Notes: a model not told the origin generated them from the letters alone. A stretch of 64,000 nucleotides of DNA from Gibbula magus (GCA_936450465.1 OW388304.1:8624700-8688699), one strand, 5' to 3'; shown: positions 1 to 12,560, numbered from the stretch's first letter. Made by a program: numbers and translations.

Positions 1-157
1 TCTAAGTTGGGGCACAGGCTATCATCCCTGAAAATTTCATGCGAATCGGCCCAGTGGTTACTTCAGAAAGCTCTGGACAAATAAAGTACAAATAATAATA
101 GAGAAGAACCAGGATAATAACAATAGGTCTTCCAGACGTAGTCTTGAAGACCTAATT
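1..157 (+). mobile_element. Right end of a GGTCTTC hairpin-ended element (partial)
   Basis: The first bases of the window match the right-hand ~150 bp of the elements at 3950-4917 and 40148-41630: a 'gaaaatcgg'-like stretch, an A-rich run with ATAATAATA, then 'aataacaatagg' and a closing hairpin with arms AGGTCTTC and GAAGACCT (about 125-155). The element's left part lies outside the window. No coding capacity is visible. It ends CTAA followed by T, as the nested copies do. Confidence 0.7.
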
Positions 158-816
158 ATGAAATAAAAGGTTAATTTTAGGTCTATTTTAGCCATCTTTG
201 TATAGGCCTTTATAATGACACTTCTATATGAAAACACATCTTAGAATTCTGTGTAGAAAATTCTCATTAAAAAAAGCTTCATTTGTACAGTGTAGTCATC
301 AAAATCCATTTACAAATTCCTAAAATAAACAATTATTTTAATCAAAACGTTGGCCTTCAAACAGATTTCATTACTTTCGTTCTATTTATAGAATTCTCCC
401 GCCAAATGAACTAGACTATTAAGGAATAGGGGAGGCAGGTTGCTAGTGGATTTCTTAGTACCCTGTCAAAATCTCATTGGAACTTTAATTTGAAGCAAAA
501 TTTTCATTAAAAAAATCACCTATCATCCCTCAAGGAAAATAGATAGGCCCTGTCAATATGCCATCATCATTTGTGTACGTCTGTCTGCATGGGGATATTT
601 ATAAAAGATTTTTTAAGCAAAGGTTATGTAGAATATTTTTAAATTTGTAGCTTATTGTTAGTTAAAACAAGGACTTTCTTGAAACTTATTATTTAAAAAT
701 ACTTTGTAATAATTCTTCTGTTGACTTAAAGAGACAGTTCTAAAAATAGATATCTGGGAAGGCCGTAAATGTACTGTCAAAGCACTGAGTTTGTCTGTCA
801 CCTGTACGTTGTCAGA
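158..816. other. AT-rich intergenic DNA, nothing recognised
   Basis: No long open frame, no recognisable domain, and no repeat shared with other parts of the window were found by eye. Confidence 0.5.
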
Positions 817-1207
817 TATGGAAGGGGATTTGTGCCAAAAATGAAGACATGTTGACTTGTAACTTGTAAAGTGTAACATGTCGTTCTCAACCATACAAGT
901 CTCGAAAAGACAAGTCCAACTTTGCAAAACTAACATTTTAATCCTGTCAATCGTAACTTCGCATTCTCAACTTTACGAAGTTGAAATGTAATTCTAGAAA
1001 TCGTCAAAGTGGAATCATTAAATCTAAATAATATACACATTATGTAATGTTACAACTTACGTTTGACAAATGAAAAATGGAAAATGAGGAGTTGCAAAGT
1101 CAGCTTTGTAAAACCGACTTTAGCATTTCGAGACTGACAAGACTTACATAGTTACGATTGCAATGTTTCAAATCACATCTCTACACGATTTCGCATTGAC
1201 CATATTT
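817..1207 (+). repeat. Left arm of a ~2.9 kb fold-back (inverted repeat)
   Basis: This stretch is the reverse complement of 3322-3726 with scattered substitutions and small indels (roughly 90% identical by eye). Matching landmarks are 'tatggaaggggatttgtgcc' at the outer end, 'caagtctcgaaaagacaagt' in the middle, 'aacttacgtttgacaaatg' further in, and 'gcattgaccatattt' at the inner end. The arms enclose about 2.1 kb. It could be the long terminal inverted repeat of a fold-back element, or two copies of one ~0.4 kb repeat inserted in opposite directions. Confidence 0.8.
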
Positions 1208-3321
1208 TGAATATTACGGAAATTAGCGGAAAGGAACGAATAATACCGATCCGATAAACACAATGTTCAACAATGACTTCTCCCTTGGTGAACATCTCTC
1301 AGCAATTACTAACACATATTTGAAAGTTGCATACTAGCTAATGTGCTTGTTATATGTGGAGGGCTAATGTACATTTTCACGTGGAGGAAGCTACTGGTCA
1401 AACACAAAAAGGAAAATAAAACATTTGTTTATCTACATTCTTTCCAGGGTGACCATACAAATAAGTATACAGTTCAAAATGTAGACAGAATCAACATAAA
1501 TAATTGAACACATTTAGAGAAAAGTTGTATATTGTCTATTCATTTGTTCTAATTAACATAGGAATAGCTAGACCACACTTTTAAGAAATATGCTTCCTGG
1601 TCAAGATTAATATATATGTATTTTGTGATATTAGAGTATTGTATGTATGTATGATTTTTTTGTTTGTTTTTGATATACAAGATAGTTTGAGTAAATCCTT
1701 TCTTGCTACATGCAGTTGTATATGTATAAGTTAAAACACTCCCAATCCAGATCAGTGTATTTCGAATCAGTGACGTATTTCCATTTATGATAGAAAGTTA
1801 ATTTATCAAAATGTGTGAGTCAAGTAATAAATCGTACATTTTCTTGTGACCCATTTGCATTTGATTGTGAAAGGGTATACAGGATTGCACAGTTTACACT
1901 CGGGTATAATGATAGCTATACGTGTATAAAGAGTTGGCATGATATAAAACTACATGTTTAATGCCTTCATAAGTAAGACACTCTGTATCAATTGGGTATA
2001 AAGAAAACATTGCGTCTTTTGTAAAAAAATTCGATTTTTGTTAGATAATTTATACACATTTTTTAAATAAATATTTGTAACTTTTCAAAATAAACCTTAC
2101 GTAATTTCAAATGGTTTCGAAACATAAATTACTGTCAGTGTCACTGACTGCTTTAATTTGGGTCCACAAAATGATTGTCATTTTCCTGTCTCAGCTTTTG
2201 GATCGTCGCAACACTGGTCACAGTTCGGTATTTGTTTTCCCCGTTTCCATGGAAACGCAACTTGGATTCCTTTCTGGGGCAGAACAAAAAATCCGTAAGG
2301 TATAGCTCAATGAAACATTATTTTCAAATGTTTTATTAAGTTCATTTCACAGGTATACAGACAAAAGTGAAACAAACATAAAGGATGTGCAGAGCTAAAA
2401 AAAAAAATTTTTAAACCTGGATATATTGTTAAAAAAATTCCATTTCGCATGGAAAGAAGGCGTTGTTTTTAATATACGAGCGAATAATGTTTGCAACATT
2501 AGATACATCCTTGACAATATTTACAACACTTTCTATGGATATTTTAATTTTTTGGAGGTACTGTAATGATATGACAATATCAAAGTATATATCGAGAATT
2601 TCACCCAAGTGTCTTCTGATATCAAATATATCAACACGAGTTCATTAAAGTTACAAATGACCTGTCATTAACTGATTATATAATAGGATTATGAAGATTT
2701 GATTTAGCGTTATCTACAATGTCGATATCGCATGATCTCACACAAGCACCATCTACTTATGGAGCCAGTTTTGGGTGATAAAAGACAATTGTTCATGGAA
2801 CTTTCGATTCCCCCAAAATTCATTTACGTGATTACATTTATGAAAACATATTGGAAACTTTCTGGTTCAGATTTACAGAAAGAACAAATATTTGAATGAC
2901 TTATTTTCATTTTCAGCAGCTCTCTTTATAAATATATACTGAACATCTAAAATGTCACACTCTTAGTACAGTTTCTGGACTTTTCAAACACACTAATCCT
3001 TGAAATATGTGTATAAGGAACCCATTCTGCAACTTCTAGTCGGATTGTGTTGTGTTTTACCTTGACAACACATTGATTGAATGAACATTTCTTTTCTTTG
3101 AACTTTTAAATTAATAATTTGATATATATTTCTACAACAATGCAGTGGCGGATCTAGGGGGGTTACGTCCCTTGATTTTCAGGGGGCGTGGTCAATTCGT
3201 CCAGCGTTGGGCTCAAAATAGACTAAGGGATTCCCCATCTGGGACAGCGGCAAGGGAGGTCTCGTTTTTTCGCAAATGCCTCTCGTCCTCGGAAAACATC
3301 GGCAGTGTTCGGGAAACTTCC
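1208..3321. other. Spacer of the fold-back, no gene recognised
   Basis: This 2.1 kb loop is AT-rich. The two longest short frames (2111-2305 and 2463-2648) look like chance. At about 3142-3200 there is a G-rich stretch beginning 'cagtggcggatctagggggg', a kind of start seen in some interspersed animal repeats (possibly a hAT-like terminus, from memory). No transposase motif could be read here. Confidence 0.45.
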
Positions 3322-3726
3322 AAATATGGTCAATGCGAATTCATGTAGAGATGTAATTTGAAACACTGCATTCACAACTATGCAAGTCATGTCAGTCTCG
3401 AAATGCTAAAGTCGGTTTTACAAAGCTGACTTTGCAACTCTTCATTTTCCATTTTTCATTTGTCAAACGTAAGTTGTAACATTACACAATGTGTATATTA
3501 TTTAGATTTAATAATTAAAAATGACAAGTTGACTTTTCGACTTTGACGATTTCTAGAATTACATTTCAACTTTGTAAAGTGCGATGTTACGATTGACAGA
3601 ATGAAAATGTAAATTTTGCATGGTTGGACTTGTCTTTTCGAGACTTGTATGGTTGAGAACGACCTGTTACACTTTACAAGTTACAAGTCAACATGTCTTC
3701 ATTTTTGGCACAAATCCCCTTCCATA
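3322..3726 (-). repeat. Right arm of the ~2.9 kb fold-back
   Basis: Reverse complement of 817-1207. It carries a short insertion relative to the left arm near 3520-3535 ('atgacaagttgacttttcg'), so the arms have drifted independently for some time. Confidence 0.8.
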
Positions 3727-3949
3727 GTCAGATGCAAGATTTTATTGGTTGAAGTATGTCCTTTTGGTACAAATTGAAAGGTTGTGTCATTATATTGTAT
3801 TTAAATTTATTCAGTATTTTATAAATATGGTCGACGGTAATATAAAAAGAGCAAGTTTGAAAAAAAAGTATTCCACTTCAGCAAAATTTAGGGTCGGCGG
3901 ATCCGTAAACAAAGTAAAAAAAAAGTGTGGCCTAATGATAAAAAAATAA
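3727..3949. other. Short unassigned gap between repeats
   Basis: AT-rich. It contains 'gggtcggcggatccg' followed by A-runs and leads directly into the next element. No gene seen. Confidence 0.4.
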
Positions 3950-4917
3950 CTAGGACTGCCGCGGCAGTACTTAGGTCTTCAGATTTCAGTTTTGACCTTC
4001 ACCCCCATGTTTGACTGAAGAATGTCATTGATACTGCACTGTCAATTCTACATATGTAACATTTATAAAACTCTCATGCCAACAAAACTGTGAAAGTTCA
4101 GGAATTTCAATGTAAATGAAAATGGCTGGAAAACCACGGGACCTACGAGTTGGTCATGATTGACTTTTTTCTTGCATTGTTATTATGTATCTTCTAAAAA
4201 AAGTTTCAAGTCTCTATGTCAATTTTGAAAAGTTTCCCCATGTTAAAATTCGAAATCATGATTTTCTGTCATTTTTCAGCCTTAATTGTGACCGGAAATG
4301 ACTGGTCGCGAGCGATTTTATTATTGATTCCTAAAGACACTATATTGATCTAGTAGCCCTGAAAATTGTATGCAATTGTAAGACCGGGAAATTTGGAGTA
4401 ATGTCCCCTTGAAGTAGGTCCAATGTAACAAGTCGCCCAACTTTGAAAGATCACTGTGCGAAAAATATTACGAGTTCGATCCTGAAAAACAACACCATGT
4501 ATTCACCAATGCTTCAGCTACATACAAAAATAAATGTCAGATTCGTGTTGCAAGTATCTTCAGAGAAAAAGATTGTCAAAGGTATATTGGGTCGGACAAT
4601 TTAAAAAAGTGACAAAATTCAAAATGGCGTCTTAACCATGTGACGTACGAAATCGGCATGATTTACTTTTTTGCTCGCATATGTTAAATTTTGAAACTTA
4701 GAATCGAACTGCAGCTGGACCTTTAATGAGGACAAAAATAAAAATTCCGCCACGACACAAGTCAAGATCTCAAAGAATTTTATCGTCCCTGTAAATTTCA
4801 TAAAAATCGGATCAGCCATTAGTTCAGAATCTGTGACACAAAAAAGTACAAATAATAATAATAAAAAGAATCTCGACAATAACAATAGGTCTTTCAGACT
4901 AGTCGTCTGAAGACCTT
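3950..4917 (+). mobile_element. GGTCTTC hairpin-ended non-autonomous element, copy at 4 kb
   Basis: About 970 bp. The left end reads CTAGG followed by the perfect palindrome ACTGCCGCGGCAGT, then 'acttaggtcttcag'. The right end has the A-rich ATAATAATA stretch and a terminal hairpin with arms AGGTCTT and AAGACCT. The same left and right ends flank the longer copies at 40148-41630 and 57443-58922. No open frame of note is on either strand; the 88-codon minus frame at 4619-4885 is low-complexity and not convincing. Terminal hairpins and lack of coding suggest a MITE or Helitron-like non-autonomous element; I cannot decide which. The right end abuts the LINE remnant that follows. Confidence 0.75.
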
Positions 4918-4922
4918 ATAAA

Positions 4923-6530
4923 AACATCAAAGGGATAACACTAGGCAATACAGAAATTCGACTAAACCAATTCTTGCAGACGATACAACATGCATCTTAG
5001 ATGGATCCGAACGATGCCTTTTTGCTGTGTTTAGTGTACTGGATTTTTTTGCCAGATTCTCGGGGCTTAAAGTCAACATTGAAAAAACGTCTCCTCTGGA
5101 TTGGCTCAAAGAAACGATCAAAAATGAAGCTTTGTCCTCAGCTTAATCTTAACTGGGATCAAAATAATTTTGACCTCTTAGGTATAATATTCACTCAAGA
5201 CCTTGAAGATATGATAGAAATAAACTACAAAGTTCTGATCGTGTGAACGTTTAATTTGTATATGGTCAACGCACGACCTTACTACTTTTGGAAGAAATGC
5301 TGTCTTAAAATCTTTAATTATTCCAAAGCTTCACCACCTTTTTAGTTCATTACCAGATCCAAACAGCGATGTTATAAATGCATTTAAACAAAAATGTTTT
5401 AAATTCATCTGGAGAAACAAACCTGACAAAGTTAAGAGAAGTCAAATATATTGTGACAAAAAGAATGGATGATTTAATGACCCTAATATAAAAGCAACAA
5501 TCCAGGCCTAGAAAATATCGATGATAAGACGTTTTCTCATCTCAGACTCAATCTTTTTAACCTCAACCTCCCTAAATTAGATGCAGGTATAACTAGTATA
5601 TTGGAACATAACTGTGATTACTTGAGGCCAGAACTGCTTTCGCTCACACCTAACAATTACTATAAAGACATTTTGACTGCATGGTGGGATTTCAACACTA
5701 GAACAGAATGTATCGAAAACTATTTGCTAGCAGGAAATATTTGGTTTAACAGTAATATATGTATTGGACGTAAACCTGTTTTTTTTTACAATAGTTGGAA
5801 TCAAAAGGGAGTACGTCTCACTTATGATCTTGTTGATACAAACGGAAGATTCATGAGGTTTGACGAATTTTCTAAAACGTTCGAAATAAAAACAAACTTT
5901 CTTACCTATAAAGGCCTTATCGCAAGCATTAAAAACCATTTCAATGAAAGCAATGTGAATTTTAAAAATTTGAAAACATTGGAAAACCCCATTCTGCCTC
6001 AAACTCTCCAAAATATTCTAAAATATGTTAAAGGATCTAAGTATTTTTATGACACATTGATTACACCCATCACGACAAAAAAATTGCACAGCACCAAATG
6101 GAAACAAAACGTCTTTAATGATTACCCATTTGATAAATGGCCAAACCATACCTTTTCGAAGCACAAAAGACACAAGACTTCAATGGTTTCAATATAAAAG
6201 TTTGCACCATATACTGCCAACCAATGTTTTCCTGTATAAGTTAGGTTATGTTGACAGTACACATTGTAGTTTCTGTTTCAACGATATCGAGACACCAGTC
6301 CATCTTTTTTGGTCGTGCAACATGGTCAGTCAAATCTGGCAACAACTAGAAACCTGGCTACATCAAAAGGCTCTTATCCAAGTTTGCATTACAAAGAAAC
6401 ATGTAATGATTGGTTATCCGGATCCTCTGAATGCCATATTCATGATAATAAAATATCTTATATTTAAAAAAGCAAACTGAACAAAAGAATGCCACCATTC
6501 CGAACTTTAATAGAATGAAATAAAGGACTA
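4923..6530 (+). pseudogene. L1/Tx1-like LINE remnant (end of reverse transcriptase plus C-terminal zinc knuckle)
   Basis: A 5'-truncated, frame-shifted non-LTR retrotransposon. Near 4970-5100, read over one frame, the reverse transcriptase active-site block is visible (ADDTTCILDGSE, then SGLKVNIEKT), the typical ADD box and following motif of L1/Tx1-type elements. From 5601 to 6197 a 198-codon frame covers the region between polymerase and tail. From 6118 to 6480 a second frame carries the C-terminal part: QWFQYKSLHHILPTN, then a zinc knuckle CSFC...ETPVHLFWSC (zf-RVT-like). The overlap of the last two frames marks a frameshift near 6150. The endonuclease and the first half of the polymerase are missing. 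It is dead, and starts right at the end of the preceding hairpin element. Assignment to the L1/Tx1 branch is from the style of these motifs, not from a tree. Confidence 0.8.
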
Positions 6531-6581
6531 TTACATCCTTACTAAGTGTTCAGCAATAATTGAGTGTAATATTAGCCTTTT

Positions 6582-7311
6582 TATCCCACCGGTATGTAAT
6601 ACCGTGGGATATAATCATCACCCCGTCCGTCTGTCCGTCCGTCCGTCCGTCCGTAATCATTTCGTTTCCGGAGCAGAACTCCAAAACCATTCATCATATC
6701 TTCCTGAAAATAAGCATGTGTATTACCCACCAACTGAAGTGGTGCCTTTTGATATTTTCAGATTTCTGAAAATTTTATTTTTGGTCGTTTCCATATAAAC
6801 ATGTTGAAGTTGGACTTTGTTCAGAGACAGGTCCGTTTCCGGTGCACAGCTCCAAAACCGTTCATGATATCTTCCTGAAACTTTGGATGTCTATTACCCA
6901 CTAACTCAAGTGGTGCCTTTTGATATTTTCAGATTTCTGAATTTTTGTTTCCTTTCCATAGAAACTTGTTGAATTTGGACTTTGTTCAGAGACAGGTTTG
7001 TTTCCGGAGCACAGCTCCAAAACCGTTCATCATATCTTCCTGAAACTTTGCATGTGTATTACCCACTAACTGAAGTGGTGCCTTTTGATATTTTCAGATT
7101 TTTTTCTGAAAAATAATTTTTTTCTGTTTCCATAGAAACATGAGAGGGATGTTGATTGTTGTTGATTTTGACTGCTTCTGGAGCAGACGTCTAAAACCCT
7201 TAACATACCTGAAACTCAGCATCTGTAATACCCACTAACTGAAGTACGGTAGTTGATACACAAGTATCTGTCAAAGATGTGTTTTACAAATTTTGTGGAA
7301 CCGGTCGGATA
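6582..7311 (+). mobile_element. TATCCCACCGGT element, full-length copy at 6.6 kb
   Basis: About 730 bp. The left end starts TATCCCACCGGT and folds back at once on GTAATACCGTGGGATA. The right end is ACCGGTCGGATA, a near-perfect inverted repeat of the left end. After a CCGT-rich run come three tandem units of about 165-171 bp, each with 'cgtttccggagca', 'accgttcat', 'cctgaaact', 'gtgtattacccac' and 'gaagtggtgcc', starting near 6663, 6834 and 6999. It matches the copy at 24483-25211 along its whole length. No protein is encoded; short frames across the units are by-products of the repeat. Non-autonomous DNA element by inference; TA at both edges could be a 2 bp target duplication. Confidence 0.75.
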
Positions 7312-7868
7312 TGTCATCTTCTGATTCTGGTCAACATGTCATATCCTGTTCATGTGAAGTTTATTTGTTTTGTGTAGTGTATATACTGAATACTGGAATG
7401 TCATATGTTGGGTTTTTAAAAATGCTGTACAATGCTCTCTTAAAAAAAAGAAGTAAAAAAAAGAGGTATGAGCAGCAGAGAAAAATGTATAGCATCTGTA
7501 AAGCGCAATTGTAATTTAGTTGGTACTACAGTCGACTTCAAACTTTTATTAGAAGGAAATGCAGACCTATCACCAAGTCAAAATACAAGTGTATTTAAGT
7601 CGGTGCAAACGTTCATAAGTGAGACTAAACGATTTGTATAGCATATTACTATTACTCTATTTCATAGAATGTATGTCCTCTTCTAATACTGCTGTCTGTC
7701 ATCTATCTGTCATCTGTTTGTAAAATATGTAAATCATCTATGTGTATACCAAGGAGAGGGTATTCTAAGTTGGAGAACTTGTTTCTAATCCTTTTCATGA
7801 TGAATAATCCAAAAAAGTTACTGACAAGGAGAGGAACATCATTATCATTTGCACACCCTCCTTATCAT
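7312..7868. other. Unassigned AT-rich stretch
   Basis: Shares its first ~14 bases (TGTCATCTTCTGAT) with the right flank of the 24.5 kb TATCCC element, so the element may extend slightly past 7311. Otherwise nothing recognised. Confidence 0.4.
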
Positions 7869-8283
7869 TATCCCACCGGTAGTCGTCGCCTTGTCCGTCT
7901 GTCTGTCCGTCCGTCCGTAATCATTTCGTTTCCGGAGCAGAACTCGAAAACTGTTTATGATATCTTTCTGAAACTTCCCATGTGTATTACCCACCTACTG
8001 AAGTGATACCTTTTGATATTTTGAGATTTCAGAAAACAATATTTTTTCGTTTCCATAGAAACGTGTTGAATTTGGACTTTGTTCAGAGACAGGTTCGTTT
8101 CCGGACCATAGCTTCAAAACTCTTCATAATATCTTTCTAAAACTTTGCATGTGTATTACCCACTAACTGAAGTGGTGTCTTTTGATATTTTCAGTTTTCT
8201 TAAAAAAAATTATTTCTGTTTCCATAGAAACGTGTTTGATTTGGACTTTGTAGAGAGATGGGTCTGCTTCCGGAGCATACCTG
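7869..8283 (+). mobile_element. TATCCCACCGGT element, 3'-truncated copy
   Basis: Begins TATCCCACCGGT, lacks the fold-back half of the left end, has a CCGT-rich run, then units starting near 7927, 8096 and 8264, the last broken off after 'ttccggagcatacc'. The right terminus is missing. Spacing of units (about 168 bp) agrees with the other copies. Confidence 0.7.
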
Positions 8284-9195
8284 GTTGTGACTAAAATTAT
8301 CTTTTACATCAACTGTCTAATCTGCAGTATCAAAAGGGTGGTTGAAAGAACATTGTATGTACAATTTTACTAATATAATAATAATGAGTATTCCGGTTTC
8401 AGTGAGAGAAACGAACAAATGATAATGTTTCATTTTCATTATTCAAGAAATAATTTAAGTTATTCGATATTTTATCATCAAATATAAAAACATGCTTGTT
8501 CGTCCTGGTTTAAAATGTTCTACTTATCCACTTAAGATCTCTCGCGTCATTCCTGTTAACACATCATAACTTTTTTGATTTGGCCTTCTGGCAATATCTG
8601 AACTGCAATAAGATAGGAATAAAAACTTAAAATCAGTGTAAGATTCATTTCCCATATGACTACTGCATTTGTATTATCAAGTCTACTTTAAAATACATTT
8701 AACATTAACAAATGTAAAACTGCATTCGCAATTTTGGATTGAAAAACGTTCTATAGAACGTTTGAAGATAAATAATTATGTATGCCAATTTCAACTACAA
8801 AAGGCATAATTGTGGTCAGTGGTAAGACTAGCGCGAGTTATGCTTTGGGTTTGGAAGTTAATCTCAACATGGCGTCTTCGACTTTGTGTGTTTATATACT
8901 CGTCAGCGACAAGTGCGTATTAAATATATAGATGGTTATACAATACACGCGTAGACACGTTTCAAAATAATATTATCTATGGCACTGGAAATATTCTTCC
9001 AGGAGCATTCACAAAAGCATTCACTATGAAAAGATGTTTCCCTGACAAATTTGTTAACGATTGTAGTAGCTCATGAAATGCGGGAACTGTTGGTCGAGCA
9101 TTTGTAAGCATATAACAGTGTAACAACAAAAAGCCGCATACCTGTTAACCGCCAAAATCGTCAAATTTTCGCAAGTCCATGCAAATGCAATTGAT
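8284..9195. other. Unassigned stretch
   Basis: AT-rich; no open frame or shared repeat seen. It contains 'cgttctatagaacg' (8747-8760), a perfect 14 bp palindrome. Confidence 0.4.
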
Positions 9196-9706
9196 GTGTT
9201 GTTTTGTGATGTTTGTATAAACATGGACATGGCAATCATTCGTTTACCAAGTGATGATGCTTGCATTTCATCACTTGTATCACAGATATACTGCTCTGCT
9301 AGGAACCAGGTAAGTACTGAGCTTCACCGTGCTAAACGATCCTGTCTCATCACCAAGATCCAAGAATCCATGTCAGACCCACGACCCTTACATAAGACAC
9401 TGTCATATTTTCTTGGTAAGGAATACTCTCAACCTCTTCCTTCCAACCACAACCCTGAGGACCCACCCAGTGTTTTTCAGGATTTCTTCATTGACAAGAT
9501 ATCCAGGATATGGACAGGGATGATGGATGGCACTTCTGCTTGTCCCAGTGTGTCATATGAAGTTTGTAACAATTTTCTGCCAACAAATGGTGAGTCTTGC
9601 ACCCATCATGATGATCAAAATGCTCAATGTGAAAAACTCACCTTTTTCACCACTGACGAGGTATTAAAACTCATTAAAAAGGCAAAGCCGACATTTTGTT
9701 TCAGTT
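9196..9706 (+). pseudogene. Non-LTR retrotransposon fragment (linker between endonuclease and reverse transcriptase)
   Basis: A single open frame of about 170 codons that reads like the segment just upstream of the polymerase in CR1/jockey-type LINEs: an RAKRSCLITKIQES stretch, DPRPLHKTLSYFLGKE, then VFQDFFIDKISRIW and, at the end, FTTDEVLKLIKKAKP. It stops where the next expected motif (a conserved proline/aspartate start of the polymerase) should be. No endonuclease or polymerase motifs flank it, so it is a fragment truncated on both sides. Recognition rests on the pattern of these short motifs; family assignment is tentative. Confidence 0.6.
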
Positions 9707-11826
9707 ACTGAAATCGATTATACCATGTACGCAAGTCAATCTTTAACATTACTTTGTGTACGCATTAGACATGAGCTACACTGAGTAAATGCAAGCGTAC
9801 TTGTACGCAATATAATTGGGTTTTTTACTAAAATGAATGCGTAATTTACGCAAATACGCAGCTTATCTGTAGTTTTTGCCTTACAAGTTGTCTATTATTA
9901 TTTATTTTCTAAGTGTGACTCCTTTTTCTAGCATGTTGTTTCCGAGATTATGCGACACGGTGATTGAAAGAAAACAATTCTGTAAGCAGAGAAACTGTGA
10001 GTGACTCGGGCAATGTGAGGTACGTGCCTGTGTCAGCAAAAGCATGTTTGGATGAGGGACCAAACAGTCCTAATACACATGGTTTCCCAATGAATGTGTT
10101 GATATTCGAAGAAAGGGTCATGATCTTGTCCGAGCTGTGAAATACGATAACGTAATTATCACGCAGTTATGGAATTAAAACATCAGTGACCAGAAGCAAA
10201 TTTGAGGTTGGATCAATAATTACTTGAATATGTAACTTACTCTGTTTACAAGTAATACATAAAGAAATTTTTATCATCAATTTCATTATTTCGTAGTACA
10301 CTGTTAATCTTATGCCAACTTTATCCTCGGATAATGGGCATAATCACATCTACATGATTACAACTATGACATTTATTACTTCATGTAATCAACTTAGAAT
10401 GGAGGTTTGCAATAGCATAACAAATTGTCATGATATTATCAAATTGTCATAACTGGTACATGTATATGTTGAAGTGTTATGGACTATAGTGTCTTTTGTG
10501 TGTACATGAGTATTGAATAAAATGTATTTGACATGACAGGAATATAGTTAATATACTTTAATCAGTAGATTAAATCAATTTTACAGCGTCAACCACTGCC
10601 AACACGACACACATGCGTGCGGTATTGATTATCTCTTGCTTCCCGTGCATCACGGACATGGGAGTTGTCGCCAACATAGACTGTATGAAACACCGTAGAA
10701 AACATAAATAATTCAGACAAGTATCTAGAAGATATGAATTTTATAAAAAAAATATAAATGTTATCATTTACTTTTGATCTGTGATGTTCACCAACATCTG
10801 ATCTTAAAGTAAGGCATTTAAAGGTACATCCATTGTGTTGTTGGGGGTCAAATATGACAAACGTTATAAATGGTCTTATGTTATCGAGAAGTACCATCTG
10901 TTACCGTAAACAATCATTTTAATGATACTCGACTTAGTATATTGACGATAGGTAAAAGTAGTGATTTCTGATCGAAACCGGACAATGCACCGCGCGCCAT
11001 TGAGTCAAACGTAATTTTGGAATCTTATTTACACCAGACAAAATAACAAATTTGGGTAAATAGTGTTCAATAGGTCATATAACTATTGTGCATGTAAATA
11101 GGACGTGCACTTTCGGTTTCTACACATGCATTATGATATTACTCGATTTTAATTGGAAACTAGTCATTATGATATATTTGGCGATTGGGGATGAATATGC
11201 AAGCTAGGTGAATTTTTTAGTATTGTAAACAGCTCATATGGTGTGTTGGAACGTATTAAAGCCAAATTAAATTGTATGAAACACAATGGATGCACCTTTA
11301 AATGTTCAAAGTCAAAGAGACAAGCTGTACAAAAAACATATGATGTCATTTGTATCACAGACTCATGGCTATGACAAAATGATATAAACATATTGAAATC
11401 CCAAGTTATCGTTTACCAATAAGAAAGGCAAAATGAGCAAAGATGGATGGGTGGCAGAATATATTAAAATTACTTGACTTTTGAGTTCATGAATGTGTTC
11501 GATTAGCCTGCGCCTCAGGCTCTATGCGCTATGATTCGATGTAAAAAAACGCAATTAATTACCCCATATGAATATTTCATATTAAGGACGATTTATTTCT
11601 CTAACTTCCGTCTGTTTTTGTGGGTATGATTATGAAGATTCAATTTGCCATTTCTTTTCACGCCCTCTATACATCGATATTTCCACTTATATAGAAATAT
11701 GTTTTTCTACATCAGAGGATTAGATTTGAAATTGGAAATCAAAAGTGTTCCTCAGGCAAATGCAAACACTCAATTGTTCAGATGGTATATACTGATGAAA
11801 ATTCTCTCATTATGTTGAAGTTTTAT
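9707..11826. other. Unassigned intergenic DNA
   Basis: About 2.1 kb without a supportable gene. The short minus frames at 10589-10897 and 11167-11391 share the phrase HNGCTFKC / VHPLCFIQF-type chance similarity around 'acaatggatgcacctttaaa' (11283-11302) and 'aaggtacatccattgtgttg' (10822-10841), an inverted short repeat, but have no domain. Confidence 0.4.
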
Positions 11827-12050
11827 TATCCCATCGGTTTGTAATACCGTGGGATATAGCCCTGTCCGTCTGCCAGTCCAGTCCGTCCGTCAGTCAGACA
11901 TTTCGTTTCTAGAGCTTTCATGATATCTTTCTGACACTTCTCATGTGTATTACCCACCAACTGAAGTAGTGCCTTTTGATTGTTGAAATTTCTGAAAAAA
12001 ATATTTTTTCGTTTCCATAGAACGTGTTGAATTTGGATTTATTCAGAGAC
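11827..12050 (+). mobile_element. TATCCC element, truncated copy
   Basis: Left end TATCCCATCGGTTTG with its fold-back GTAATACCGTGGGATA, a CCGTCC run, and one degenerate ~170 bp unit ('gtgtattacccaccaactg', 'cgtttccatagaacg'). It breaks off after 'ttcagagacag' and is followed by a different repeat. Confidence 0.7.
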
Positions 12051-12560
12051 AGTAAGTCACGTAACTCACCAGGCGTTGAAAGGCCCGATGGACTTATGCC
12101 ATGGTATCGCGTCCGTCCGTCCGTAAACCTTTGCCTGTTCGACTTCTCCAAAACCATTGACTTTTGAAAGCTGAAATGTTATGCACAGACTCCTCGGCTA
12201 AAGGGGGCTATAAAGTGTACAGTTGTTCCCCACATGGGCCACAGGGGTCATCACCTATAAATTTATTTCCATATGTCCAAGTACGAAAACCTCTAGAAAG
12301 CTGAAATGTTCTACACATACTTCTTAGCTAATGGGGAGTCTATACTGTACAATTGGTGACCCTGTGACCCAACCTATAGGTCAAAGGGGTCATGACCTTA
12401 AAACCTATTTTCATCGCCTTTTCTAGTACATAAACCTCAAGAAGGTGGAATGTTGTGTATGGACTCCTAATCGAATGGGGAGTTTGAATTGTATATTTGG
12501 TGACCCAGGAACCCAAAATAGTGTATGGGGACTGGGTGAAGGCTTGAATGAAGCTCATAT
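12051..12560. repeat. CCGTCC-containing interspersed repeat with GGTCA half sites
   Basis: Starts near 'aactcaccaggcg', contains 'cccgatggacttatgccatgg' shortened to key words CCCGATGG and GCCATGG, a GTCCGTCCGTCCG run, and three related blocks of about 120 bp built on 'aaagctgaaatgtt..acac/gactcct..gctaa..gggg..tgtac' (near 12170, 12300 and 12430). Around 12378-12398 there are three AGGTCA-like half sites, two of them as GGGTCATGACCT. No coding. Confidence 0.5.

Noticed and set aside
3145..3348. 67-codon frame starting near CAGTGGCGG
   Set aside because: Lies on a G-rich repeat start and runs into the fold-back arm; no domain.
3950..4917. Helitron call for the hairpin-ended element
   Set aside because: CTAA|T and hairpins fit loosely, but there is no TC start, the hairpin abuts the terminus, and no Rep/helicase is seen; left as undecided non-autonomous element.
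6560..6798. Two frames over the CCGTCC run at 6.6 kb (and similar at 24364-24682)
   Set aside because: Repeat-derived; same phrases occur in every TATCCC element copy.
9307..9315. Perfect splice donor CAG|GTAAGT inside the LINE fragment
   Set aside because: It is in frame within the LINE coding sequence (NQVSTE) and no matching exon context was found.
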